Assembly: GCA_902602595.1 (NCBI GenBank)
Contig: CACKRJ010000009.1
Coordinates: 1-46,345, forward strand
Reading direction: 5' to 3'
Origin: an uncultured SAR86 cluster bacterium
GTDB lineage: Bacteria > Pseudomonadota > Gammaproteobacteria > Magnimaribacterales > D2472
Length of the DNA: 46,345 bases
Below, piece by piece: positions 36,683 to 45,250 of the stretch. The stretch's first letter is position 1; each line of letters begins with the position of its first letter. Made by a program: the position numbers and the translations under genes. The notes beneath the pieces are model-generated. The model did no database searches, was not told the origin of the DNA, and saw only the letters and a program-made list of their open reading frames with translations.

Positions 36683-37874
36683 AAATCATAAGACCGCTAA
36701 GTTATCAGAGAGAGAATTATTTATTATAAATGACTCTAATCAAGATGACTTTATAAATTTTTTAAAGAGAGAATTTGGAGATAACATAGAATCTTTTTAT
36801 GCCCTCTCAACATGCAATAGAACTGAGATTTACTATTATGGAGATCCTGGAACAGCTATTTTTATAGCTCATAAAACTCTTGAATTTTTCGGTTGGAATG
36901 ATTCTATAAGGCAGGGTTTATATTTTCTCGATGGTAAAGCAGCTATTGAGCACATGTGTTGTGTTGCAAGCGGGCTGGATTCTCAAGTATTAGGAGAGCA
37001 AGAAATTTTAGGTCAATTCAAGAAATCACTTCAAACATATACAAGGCTTGGAGTGTTACACGGCCAACTACAGGAGTTCAGTAATGAAATTTTATCGATT
37101 GCAAAGGCAGCAAGAACGGAGACAAAAATTGGTTTCAATCCTTTGTCTGTTTCAGGCCTGTCATTAAAAATTGTTCAAGAGATTTTTGAAGATCCAAGCA
37201 ATCAAAATATTACAATTGTGGGCGCTGGCCAGATGGCAATGAGCGTTATTGAAAATTTTTATGACAATGGAATTAAGAATATTCAAGCGGTAAATAGATC
37301 TAAAAAGTTTATACAAATCAATGATTCATTTAGTCTTGTGACGAATAACTTGTCAAAGTTGAATGTACTTATTCAAACAACAGATATCCTGGTTACATCT
37401 GTAAATTCCCTATTGCCCATTATAGGAAAAGGGCTCATTGAAGATGCTATGAAAGTTAGGGCAAACAAACCAATGCTACTAATTGATTTAGGTGTTCCAA
37501 GAAATGTTGAGGATCAAGTTCGGGATTTAGAATATGCATACCTTTTTACCATAGAAGATATAGAGCTTGTTACTCAAGAAAATTTAGATGAACGATCTAT
37601 TGAAGCTATAAAAGCAAAGCAGTTCATTAAAGATCGAATTAAAGTTTTTGGCCACGATCGAATTAAAAAACAATATCGTAATGATGCCTTTGAAGCTCTT
37701 AAGATAATTTCCTCATCGCTTAATGAGCGAGATTATCTTGAATTATTGAGTTCAGATAATCCACACAAGCTCTTGCAAGAGATAGATCTTGTCTCTAAAG
37801 ATCAATTAAATCAGATTTTAGCTTTAAATTCTCACGCCATCTTTTCTATGTTGAAGGAAATCAGAAGTGCTTGA
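36660..37874 (+). CDS. hemA: Glutamyl-tRNA reductase
   Basis: Reduces glutamyl-tRNA to glutamate-1-semialdehyde, the first step of C5-pathway tetrapyrrole synthesis. The 404-residue protein has the catalytic Cys in ALSTCNRTEIYYYG (C52), the QVLGEQEILGQFK signature, a Rossmann NADPH-binding domain (TIVGAGQMAMSVIENF) and a C-terminal helical dimerisation domain. It overlaps prfA by eight bases (GTGCTTGA) in the conserved hemA-prfA-prmC order and diverges from lolB with overlapping start regions. Confidence 0.97.
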   Translation: MELQLFGINHKTAKLSERELFIINDSNQDDFINFLKREFGDNIESFYALSTCNRTEIYYYGDPGTAIFIAHKTLEFFGWNDSIRQGLYFLDGKAAIEHMCCVASGLDSQVLGEQEILGQFKKSLQTYTRLGVLHGQLQEFSNEILSIAKAARTETKIGFNPLSVSGLSLKIVQEIFEDPSNQNITIVGAGQMAMSVIENFYDNGIKNIQAVNRSKKFIQINDSFSLVTNNLSKLNVLIQTTDILVTSVNSLLPIIGKGLIEDAMKVRANKPMLLIDLGVPRNVEDQVRDLEYAYLFTIEDIELVTQENLDERSIEAIKAKQFIKDRIKVFGHDRIKKQYRNDAFEALKIISSSLNERDYLELLSSDNPHKLLQEIDLVSKDQLNQILALNSHAIFSMLKEIRSA

Positions 37875-38958
37875 AGAATCAATTATTGCAAGATTAGAGA
37901 GCTTAAGATTGCGATCTGCCGAGATCCATCAAGCTCTTGCAAAAGAGGGCGCAACAGATGATATGGCGCACTTTACTCAATTAAATAAAGAGTATTCCGA
38001 AATTACTCCCATTGTTGATTTATTCAAATCATTGCAAGATACAGAAACGGAGTTAAATGGTGCAAAGGAGCTCTTAGATTCAGGAGATTTGGAGTTGATA
38101 GAGCTTGCAAAGATTGAAGTTAGTAATAATCAAGAAAAGATAGCTGAACTTGAGAAAAGTCTTAAATTTATGCTTTTACCAAAAGATGAAGCAGATGACG
38201 GAGCTGCATATCTTGAAATAAGAGCAGGCGCAGGTGGTGATGAAGCTGCAATATTCGCAGCAGATTTATTCAGGATGTATTCTAGGCTTTCTGAACGTCA
38301 AGGCTGGAAGGTAGATGTTGTAAATATTAAACAATCAGAGCCAAGTGGTTTAAAAGAGGCTGTTGTTAAAATTAATGGCCAAGGAGTTTTTAAATTTCTT
38401 AAATTTGAATCAGGAGTTCATCGAGTTCAAAGAGTTCCTGAGACGGAGTCTCAGGGCAGGATTCATACTTCGACTGTTACAGTTGCGATTTTACCTGAGG
38501 TTGATGAAGTTCAAGATGTTGAGATAGATAAAAGTGAATTAAGAGTTGATACATACAGAGCATCAGGAGCTGGTGGACAGCATGTAAATAAAACAGACTC
38601 AGCTGTACGATTGACTCATATTCCTTCAGGAGTAGTAGTTGAGTGTCAGGATGATCGATCGCAGCATAAAAACAAGGCTAAAGCCATGGCTTTATTAGTT
38701 GCGAAATTAAAGCAAAATGAAATTGATGAACAGCAAAATACAATTGCTAGCGAAAGAAAAATTCTAGTAGGTACTGGAGATAGAAGTGAAAAGATTAGGA
38801 CTTATAATTTTCCTCAAGGACGAATCACTGATCACAGAATTAAACTAACCCAGCACAATCTAGACCAGGTAATGGATGGCGACATGATTTCTATTTGCCA
38901 AGCGTTAGTTACTGAAAATCAATTAGCTCAGCTTTCTAACCTTGAAGAAACTTCATAA
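37867..38958 (+). CDS. prfA: Peptide chain release factor 1
   Basis: Recognises UAA and UAG stop codons and triggers peptide release. The 363-residue protein starts at GTG 37867. The GGQ motif lies at residues 236-238 within RASGAGGQHVNKTDSAVRLT. The codon-recognition tripeptide reads P-E-T at 191-193 in RVPETESQGRIHTS (PxT class; E. coli has PAT), which separates it from RF2. It is followed immediately by prmC, which methylates the GGQ Gln. Confidence 0.97.
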   Translation: MLEESIIARLESLRLRSAEIHQALAKEGATDDMAHFTQLNKEYSEITPIVDLFKSLQDTETELNGAKELLDSGDLELIELAKIEVSNNQEKIAELEKSLKFMLLPKDEADDGAAYLEIRAGAGGDEAAIFAADLFRMYSRLSERQGWKVDVVNIKQSEPSGLKEAVVKINGQGVFKFLKFESGVHRVQRVPETESQGRIHTSTVTVAILPEVDEVQDVEIDKSELRVDTYRASGAGGQHVNKTDSAVRLTHIPSGVVVECQDDRSQHKNKAKAMALLVAKLKQNEIDEQQNTIASERKILVGTGDRSEKIRTYNFPQGRITDHRIKLTQHNLDQVMDGDMISICQALVTENQLAQLSNLEETS

Positions 38959-39780
38959 TTGAATTACAGCCTTAAATATTATTTTACTCTCGCTAGATCA
39001 AAAGAATCTCGGCATGAAAATATTTTACGAGACCTAAAATATTTCTTAAGGTCGCTTGGAGTCAGAGATACCACTCTTGCCCTTGAAGATGAGCATGATT
39101 TTTCAGCTGAGGAAGCCTTAAAACTCGACACTTTTTTTTTGTCTTACTTATCCGGCATTCCTCTTGATTACATATTAAATGAATCTGAATTCATGGGATA
39201 TAAATTTTATGTTGATCAAAGAGTATTAATTCCTCGTCCAGAAACAGAATTAATTGTTGAGTGGGTATTGGATTTATCGCTTAATAAAAACTCAAGAATT
39301 CTTGAGGTTGGAACAGGTTCCGGATGTATCGCTATATCAATTTGTTTAAAAAATAAAAACCTTAAAATTCTTGCTACAGATATATCAGATAAAGCATTAG
39401 AGGTTGCTGTCATCAATAGAGATAAGCATCATGCTAACAATGTAACTATTGTTCAGTCTGATTGGATGTCTTGTGCCGCAGAAAATTCTCTTGATTTAAT
39501 TATTTCGAATCCACCATATTTAAAATCAAACGATGCGCATCTTGCCGATTTGAGACATGAGCCACTACTTGCATTGACTTCTGATAATGGATCTCAAAGT
39601 TTTTATGAAATTGCCTCTCAGGGAATATATTCCTTAAAGCCAGGGGGCAAAATCATATTTGAACACGGCTGCTCACAAGCCAAAGAGGTTTTAAATATTT
39701 TAAAAAACTTGGGCTTTAAAAATATTATCTCAATGCAAGATCTTCAAGGATTAGATAGATATACATATGCAAATAAATAA
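38959..39780 (+). CDS. prmC: Release factor glutamine methyltransferase PrmC
   Basis: SAM-dependent enzyme that N5-methylates the GGQ glutamine of release factors. The start is a TTG at 38959, directly after the prfA stop; no ATG exists near the N-terminus. The 273-residue protein has an N-terminal helical domain, IPRPETELIVEW, the SAM motif LEVGTGSGCIAI (115-126) and the catalytic NPPY at 184-187. The weak start next to prfA suggests translation coupling. Confidence 0.95.
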   Translation: MNYSLKYYFTLARSKESRHENILRDLKYFLRSLGVRDTTLALEDEHDFSAEEALKLDTFFLSYLSGIPLDYILNESEFMGYKFYVDQRVLIPRPETELIVEWVLDLSLNKNSRILEVGTGSGCIAISICLKNKNLKILATDISDKALEVAVINRDKHHANNVTIVQSDWMSCAAENSLDLIISNPPYLKSNDAHLADLRHEPLLALTSDNGSQSFYEIASQGIYSLKPGGKIIFEHGCSQAKEVLNILKNLGFKNIISMQDLQGLDRYTYANK

Positions 39781-39805
39781 TATTATTTTCATATGATAAG
39801 ATTTA

Positions 39806-39832
39806 TTGTTTAAAGTTAATGCAGGGTACAAT
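39806..39832 (+). promoter_or_regulatory. Candidate promoter of the acyl-CoA ligase-MaoC operon
   Basis: In the 101-base gap after prmC, TTGTTT (39806-39811) and TACAAT (39827-39832) lie 15 bases apart, a short but possible spacing. A good ribosome-binding site AAGGAG lies at 39868-39873, eight bases before the ATG at 39882. No operator-like inverted repeat is evident. Confidence 0.45.
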
Positions 39833-39881
39833 CTTGCCGATAATACCTAAAAAATAATCAACAAATTAAGGAGTTATTTTA

Positions 39882-41498
39882 ATGAAAGGCAACATGATGA
39901 ATTGGGATTTAACTATCCCTCAGGCAATTTTACATGCAGAAAAATATAATTTTGATGGCAAATTAGTTTCACGAGAAATAGATGGCTCAATAAATTCAAC
40001 CACATATGGAGAATCAATTAAACGATCTAAGATGCTTGCTAATGCCCTTGAAAAACTTGGTGTAAATGCACATGATCGTGTTGCAACTGTAGCCTGGAAT
40101 AATAGCAGGCATTTTGAAACTTATTTTGCTGTATCTGGTATGGGAGCAATCTTACATACCTTAAATCCAAGATATTCCCCTGATCAGTTAATATACATAC
40201 TTAATCACGCAGAGGACAAAGTTTTAATTGTCGATCCTGCATTCATTCCGCTTGTGGAGAGCGTTCAAGATAAATTAGATACAGTTCAGTCGATAATTAT
40301 TGCCTCATCAAAAGATGCTATTCCAGAAAATAATATAAAAAATGCGTTAAGTTATGATGAATTAATTCAAAATGAATCAGATGAATATGTCTGGCCTGAA
40401 CTAAATGAAGATGATGCAGTTGCTTTGTGTTACACCTCAGGAACTACTGGAAATCCCAAGGGAGTCTTGTATTCTCATAGGTCAACAATTTTGCATGCAA
40501 TTTCTGTATCTGGAGCTATGGGTTTCGACTCATCTAGTTCAGTCCTGCCAGTTGTTCCTATGTTTCATGTTAATGCATGGGGTGTGCCTTATTGTGCATT
40601 AATTAGTGGATTAACTTTGGTATTGCCATGCCATGCTTTAGATGGAGAATCCTTATATGAGCTTGTAGAGCAAGAATCAGTTGACTCCATGTTGGGCGTT
40701 CCAACTGTGTGGCTTGGGCTATTGCAGTATCTTGAAGGAAAAGGCCTTAAGTTGGATACAGTTGATCAAGTTTTGGTTGGAGGTTCTGCAGCGCCATATG
40801 CAATGATTAAGGCATTTGATGAACAACATGATGCATTTTTAACTCATGGTTGGGGAATGACAGAAATGAGTCCTCTTGGAACGATAAATGCTCCAACTAA
40901 GAAAACCCTAAGCCTTCCTAAAGAAGAAAGATATCAGCTTCAAACCAAACAAGGCTATCCAATGTTTGGCGTAGAGATTAAGACCGTTGATGATGAAAAT
41001 AATGAACTTCCAAGAGACGGAGAGGCTAGCGGTGCTCTAAAGGTTAAAGGGCCATGGATAATGCATACATATTATAAAGCAGATGGTCCTGCTGAAGATG
41101 AGGAGGGCTGGTTTGATACTGGAGATGTCGCAACTATCCATCCAGATGGGTGCATGCAGATTGTTGATAGAGCAAAAGATGTTATTAAGACTGGCGGAGA
41201 GTGGATTAGTTCAATTGATCTAGAAAACGCCGTGCTAACTCATGAAAATGTTCTTGAAGCATGTGTTGTGGGAGTTCCACATCCTAAGTGGGATGAGAGA
41301 CCTTTACTATTCTTAATTACTAAAGATGGAAATGAAATTGATAAGCAGGAAATCAATGATTTCCTATTAGAAAAGGTTGTTAAGTGGTGGTTGCCCGATG
41401 ATATTATTTATGTAAAAGAACTTCCTCACGGAGCAACCGGAAAATTATTAAAAGTTGAATTAAGAGAAGAATATAAAGATCATTTAATGGAGAAATAA
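39882..41498 (+). CDS. Fatty-acyl-CoA synthetase / AMP-dependent acid-CoA ligase
   Basis: Activates a carboxylic acid to its CoA thioester through an acyl-AMP. The 538-residue protein has the AMP-binding P-loop [11 protein letters not shown] (184-194), [10 protein letters not shown] (322-331), the adenylate motif GWFDTGDVA (409-417), the hinge [15 protein letters not shown] (429-443), and the C-terminal catalytic Lys in HGATGKLLK. The [12 protein letters not shown] form is typical of the medium/long-chain FadD-like group that also contains the methylmercaptopropionate-CoA ligase DmdB; the acid substrate cannot be assigned. Cotranscribed with a MaoC hydratase one base downstream. Confidence 0.92.
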   Translation: MKGNMMNWDLTIPQAILHAEKYNFDGKLVSREIDGSINSTTYGESIKRSKMLANALEKLGVNAHDRVATVAWNNSRHFETYFAVSGMGAILHTLNPRYSPDQLIYILNHAEDKVLIVDPAFIPLVESVQDKLDTVQSIIIASSKDAIPENNIKNALSYDELIQNESDEYVWPELNEDDAVALCYTSGTTGNPKGVLYSHRSTILHAISVSGAMGFDSSSSVLPVVPMFHVNAWGVPYCALISGLTLVLPCHALDGESLYELVEQESVDSMLGVPTVWLGLLQYLEGKGLKLDTVDQVLVGGSAAPYAMIKAFDEQHDAFLTHGWGMTEMSPLGTINAPTKKTLSLPKEERYQLQTKQGYPMFGVEIKTVDDENNELPRDGEASGALKVKGPWIMHTYYKADGPAEDEEGWFDTGDVATIHPDGCMQIVDRAKDVIKTGGEWISSIDLENAVLTHENVLEACVVGVPHPKWDERPLLFLITKDGNEIDKQEINDFLLEKVVKWWLPDDIIYVKELPHGATGKLLKVELREEYKDHLMEK

Positions 41499-41499
41499 A

Positions 41500-41958
41500 A
41501 TGGCAGTAACAATAGTAAAACCTGAAGATTTAAAAGATTATGTTGGAAAAGACTTAGGATTCACTGAATGGTTTAAAGTTGATCAAGACAGAATTAACAA
41601 ATTTGCTGATGCTACAGAAGATCATCAATTCATTCATGTCGACTCAGAACAAGCTACACCTATTTTTGGTTCAACAATTGCTCATGGCTTTCTTTCGCTG
41701 TCACTGGTTGCTGGCCTTGGTAAAGATACAGCATTAGTGGTTGAGGGAGCAAAAATGGGTTTGAATTATGGACTAGATAAAGTCCGTTTTTTAAGCCCCG
41801 TGGCAGTTGATTCAAAAGTAAGGCTTCATACCTCAATTGTTGACATTACAGAAAAAAATCCTGGACAATATTTAGTGAAAGCTTCTGTAACCATGGAGAT
41901 AGAAGGGGTTGAAAAACCAGCTTTTATTGCAGAAACATTGTCAATGTGGGTTATTTAA
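41500..41958 (+). CDS. MaoC-family (R)-specific enoyl-CoA hydratase-like protein
   Basis: Single hot-dog-fold hydratase of the MaoC/NodN type, likely acting on acyl-CoA thioesters. The 152-residue protein carries the hydratase-2 motif as DATEDHQFIHVD, with the Asp and His of the catalytic pair, then TPIFGSTIAHGFLSLSL, which lines the tunnel. It starts one base after the ligase stop, so the two form an operon. Its stop codon interlocks with that of the convergent sulfotransferase in a shared TTAA. Confidence 0.9.
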   Translation: MAVTIVKPEDLKDYVGKDLGFTEWFKVDQDRINKFADATEDHQFIHVDSEQATPIFGSTIAHGFLSLSLVAGLGKDTALVVEGAKMGLNYGLDKVRFLSPVAVDSKVRLHTSIVDITEKNPGQYLVKASVTMEIEGVEKPAFIAETLSMWVI

Positions 41959-43199
41959 ACTTCTTTTAAGATATCAAATTTATCAAAATAAAATTTAAAA
42001 GATTTATAGAATTCTGATTTATCAACATTAAAATCTTCTAAGTTATATATAACTTGCCCGTCTTTACCCCTTTTATTTGCACTTATATATTCTTTAATTT
42101 CATTATTTGCAGTTTTATTAATCTCAAAAGAATTTTTTGAATAGATGCTCTTAACGCTATTAAGATTATCTTTTATCAGGTCTTGGAAAAATACATCACA
42201 TTTTTGATCTGTAGGAATTAATTGATAGTCTTTTGAAAATCTCTCTAAGAGAGTTTTAATTCTATTATGCCAATAATTAAAGTTATTTTTTGGCTCTACT
42301 TTATATCTCCTAACCCTGTCTCCATATGAGAGCATTGTTGCTGTTGACAAAACTACTGATAATGGATCTCTATAAGTGATTGCAAAAGTTGCATCTGGAA
42401 ATGTTGCAAGCAACGGAGTTATTTGCTCAAGATGCTGCGGTGATTTTAGTACCCATTTTTTAGGCCCTTGAATGAATTGCATAGCCTTTAAAATATCCTT
42501 TAAGTATTGATAATGATTAATTTGATTATGTGAGAGGTAGTAATCCCTCCATTCAGGAACATATGCTAACCACTCAGGAAGATAAGTTGAAAAATCCATA
42601 GCCTGAAGTTCAATCTCTTCATGAATATGATTTGGATGCATATCATGCATCGATTTCAGCAAAGGCATAGTTTGAAGGAAACTCTCATATTCTTTAAAAG
42701 CTTCTTCTTGTCTAGAGTCTTTTTTGTTGTCTAAATTTAGTATTTTTTCTTGAAATGGCCTCAGACTTTCCCAATATGGTAGAGATTTTAATCTTGAATC
42801 AGATGCTATAAGGTTTAGAAGATGCGTAGTGCCAGATCTTGGTAGACCAATAATAATAATAGGTTTAGAGATAATTTCATCTTGATACTCAGGAAACTTT
42901 TTCTTAAATTTTTGAAATTTTAATCTATTCTCTAAATATCTAACTTGATCATTAAAAATACCAAGCTTTCCTATCCCTGCTAATCCTTCATCATTTGAAA
43001 CCGACCGCATCAAAACATCTAATCTGGAAATAAAATCTTCATCTCCAAAATTTTGAAGTCCTGAATTTTTGCATGCTTCATTGATGATAGTTTCAGAATG
43101 TAAATCTATTTTTAGCGTTTCACCATAATCTTTTGCAGCCTTTTGAAATCCACTAAGTATTGGATTTGTTAAATCATCAATTTTAATTTTTTTTGACAT
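41955..43199 (-). CDS. Sulfotransferase family protein
   Basis: PAPS-dependent sulfotransferase-like protein (Sulfotransfer_3 type), cytoplasmic by its lack of signal. The 414-residue protein has the 5'-phosphosulfate loop GLPRSGTTHL at 118-127 and a 3'-phosphate-binding segment TYRDPLSVVLSTATM at 275-289 with the expected Arg and Ser. The N-terminal 100 residues are helical and specific to this subgroup. The substrate is not predictable; such genes are common in marine gammaproteobacteria and may sulfate small hydroxylated or lipid-like acceptors. It lies two bases downstream of an SDR gene, in one minus-strand operon. Confidence 0.88.
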   Translation of the reverse strand: MSKKIKIDDLTNPILSGFQKAAKDYGETLKIDLHSETIINEACKNSGLQNFGDEDFISRLDVLMRSVSNDEGLAGIGKLGIFNDQVRYLENRLKFQKFKKKFPEYQDEIISKPIIIIGLPRSGTTHLLNLIASDSRLKSLPYWESLRPFQEKILNLDNKKDSRQEEAFKEYESFLQTMPLLKSMHDMHPNHIHEEIELQAMDFSTYLPEWLAYVPEWRDYYLSHNQINHYQYLKDILKAMQFIQGPKKWVLKSPQHLEQITPLLATFPDATFAITYRDPLSVVLSTATMLSYGDRVRRYKVEPKNNFNYWHNRIKTLLERFSKDYQLIPTDQKCDVFFQDLIKDNLNSVKSIYSKNSFEINKTANNEIKEYISANKRGKDGQVIYNLEDFNVDKSEFYKSFKFYFDKFDILKEV

Positions 43200-43201
43200 T
43201 T

Positions 43202-43951
43202 TCAGCTAGAAATTGAATAGCCTCCATCAACCCTTAGAGTTTCACCTGTGATGTATCTCGCTGAAGGAGATGTCAGAAATAATACAGCATTAGCTATATC
43301 AGTAGGATCCCCAAACTTATTTAATGCAATTCTATTTAATATATCTTTTGAAAACTCTTCTGAATTGATGATGGGCTCAGTCATTCTGGTTTTTATATAT
43401 CCAGCAGCTACAGCATTAACCCGAATTGATTGATCAGCCCATTTCATTGATAAAGTCTTGATAAGCTGAACCAAACCACCTTTACCAGCTCCATAACCTG
43501 GAACGATTGGCATTCCAAAAAAAGATGTCATTGAAGCTATGCCAATAATAGATGCGCCTCCTTGAAGATCGGATTGCATTAAAATAGGTTGAAGTAAATT
43601 AGATAATCTATAAAAGCTGTTTAGGTGAATATATACGGCTCTATCAAAGATATCAGGATCATCCTCACTTTTTCCGTCTGGAAAACTTAGGCCACCATTA
43701 TTAATAAGAATATCTAATTTTTTAATAGATTTTTTAATTTCATCAATATCATTTTTATCTTCTAGGTTTAATTTAATATAAGAAAATTCTTTTGGGATAT
43801 CTTTATAGTCTTCTAGGGAGGTTTTTGTTCCAGTAATTGTTACATTGGCGCCTGAAGCTAGATAAGCCTCAGCAATAGCCTTACCAATACCACTTGTTCC
43901 GCCAGTAACAAGAATATCTGTATTAGAATAATCAAAAGAGATGTTGCTCAT
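43202..43951 (-). CDS. Short-chain dehydrogenase/reductase
   Basis: NAD(P)-dependent SDR oxidoreductase. From ATG 43951 it is 249 residues, the classical SDR length. It shows TGGTSGIGKA (cofactor loop), NNGG (the NNAG variant), a Ser followed by YGAGK as the YxxxK catalytic pair, and the C-terminal ITGETLRVDGGYS typical of FabG-like SDRs. An ATG at 43969 would place coding sequence on top of the shared promoter and adds a non-conserved MLLYLF, so the shorter start is preferred. It probably oxidises an alcohol or reduces a ketone. Confidence 0.92.
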   Translation of the reverse strand: MSNISFDYSNTDILVTGGTSGIGKAIAEAYLASGANVTITGTKTSLEDYKDIPKEFSYIKLNLEDKNDIDEIKKSIKKLDILINNGGLSFPDGKSEDDPDIFDRAVYIHLNSFYRLSNLLQPILMQSDLQGGASIIGIASMTSFFGMPIVPGYGAGKGGLVQLIKTLSMKWADQSIRVNAVAAGYIKTRMTEPIINSEEFSKDILNRIALNKFGDPTDIANAVLFLTSPSARYITGETLRVDGGYSISS

Positions 43952-43956
43952 GAATA

Positions 43957-43968
43957 AATATAATAACA
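43957..43968. promoter_or_regulatory. Bidirectional promoter with overlapping -10 elements
   Basis: On the plus strand TATAAT (43959-43964) would start a transcript near 43971 for the metallo-beta-lactamase-fold gene (ATG 43976). On the minus strand TGTTATTAT (43968-43960), an extended -10, would start a transcript near 43953 for the SDR gene (ATG 43951). The two hexamers share the same A/T palindrome. Both leaders would be only a few bases long, and no ribosome-binding site is seen on either side. Confidence 0.55.
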
Positions 43969-43975
43969 TGTGAAT

Positions 43976-45250
43976 ATGGGATCTTTACTTATCAATAAAA
44001 GGCCTGGATCTTTAGATATAAAGCCAGCAAGCCAGTCAAAACCTTTTCAAATAAATGATTTTATTTTTTTATCTGAAGGGGCTAGCAATAGCTATTTGAT
44101 AGAAACATCTGAAGGAAATATTTTAATAAATACTGGACTAGGTGTAGAAGCCCCAATTCACAAACATTGTTTTGATCAAGTCAATAATAAAAAAATTAAA
44201 TACATTATTTATACTCAAGGTCATGTTGATCATGTTGGAGGATCTGGTTTTTTTAAAGAATATAATCCTGACGCAACCCTGATCGCTCAAAAAAATATTA
44301 TCGAACATCAATCTTTTGATTCATTAACTCAAGGTGGAAGGGTATTAAATGCGTATAAGTTTTTCGGAGAAATGATCGATCTGATGAATGATGCCATAGC
44401 CAAAGCAGAAAAAATGGGATTTAAAGATATTCAATCAATTGCTGAGCCAGATATATTGTTTGATGATGAATATAGAATATCTTTAGGGGGGCTTGATTTA
44501 GAACTATATTCCGTTCCTGGCGGAGAAACTTTGGATGCTCTCTTAATCTATCTGCCTCATCATAAAATTCTTTTTTCTGGAAATGCCTTTGGGCCTTTGT
44601 TTCCTCATATTCCAAATTTTTGTACTCTCCGTGGGGATAGAATTAGGTTTGCAATTCCCTATCTAGATATGTGTAAAAAGGTTTTAGAGCTAAATCCTGA
44701 AGTGTTAATAACAGGTCACTTTAAACCTATTGAGGGACAAAAATTAATCAGCAAAGAAGTAAAAAATCTTCATGATGCAGTTGAATACATACACACCAAA
44801 ACAGTAGAAGGAATAAATTCTGGAAAAGATATGTTTAAGTTAATGCAAGAGGTAGTTTTGCCAAAAGAATTATCAGTTGGAGAGGGGTATGGGACTGTTG
44901 AATGGGCTATTCGTTCTATTTATGAGGGATATACAGGTTGGTTTAGACATAATTCAACAACAGAATTATATTCTTACTCACCAACAAATATCTTTCCTGA
45001 TTTAAATGATTTAATTGACAAAGAAAGCGCATTAAAAAGAATCAAAGAACTTACTGATAAAAAAGAATATTTAAAAGCAATTAATATTTCTGAAATTATT
45101 ATTTCTTCAGACAACAATAAAGAAGCATTAAAAATGTACTTAAATATTCATCAAATTCTGCTTAAAGAAGCTCAAAAAAATTCAAATCGCTGGATAATTA
45201 AATGGTTAGAGTTTGAAATAGAGGAAACTAAAAATAAATTAAATGAATAA
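43976..45250 (+). CDS. Alkylsulfatase-like metallo-beta-lactamase-fold protein
   Basis: A 424-residue protein (ATG 43976; a GTG at 43970 is possible). The N-terminal beta-lactamase fold (about 25-250) is followed by an alkyl-sulfatase dimerisation domain (about 262-345; YIHTKTVEGINSGKD and GYGTVEWAIRSIYEGYTGWF are characteristic of SdsA1-type sulfatases) and a helical tail. The metal loop reads T-Q-G-H-V-D-H (80-86), so the first His of HxHxDH is Gln, and the usual acidic ligand in the later loop appears as Asn (SGNAFG, N203); His 248 in TGH is kept. No signal peptide. It may be a mononuclear or altered hydrolase; sulfate-ester hydrolysis is a family inference only. Confidence 0.82.
   Translation: MGSLLINKRPGSLDIKPASQSKPFQINDFIFLSEGASNSYLIETSEGNILINTGLGVEAPIHKHCFDQVNNKKIKYIIYTQGHVDHVGGSGFFKEYNPDATLIAQKNIIEHQSFDSLTQGGRVLNAYKFFGEMIDLMNDAIAKAEKMGFKDIQSIAEPDILFDDEYRISLGGLDLELYSVPGGETLDALLIYLPHHKILFSGNAFGPLFPHIPNFCTLRGDRIRFAIPYLDMCKKVLELNPEVLITGHFKPIEGQKLISKEVKNLHDAVEYIHTKTVEGINSGKDMFKLMQEVVLPKELSVGEGYGTVEWAIRSIYEGYTGWFRHNSTTELYSYSPTNIFPDLNDLIDKESALKRIKELTDKKEYLKAINISEIIISSDNNKEALKMYLNIHQILLKEAQKNSNRWIIKWLEFEIEETKNKLNE

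Noticed and set aside
43952-43969. Longer N-terminus of the SDR protein
   Set aside because: It overlies the predicted bidirectional promoter and adds non-conserved residues before a normal SDR start.
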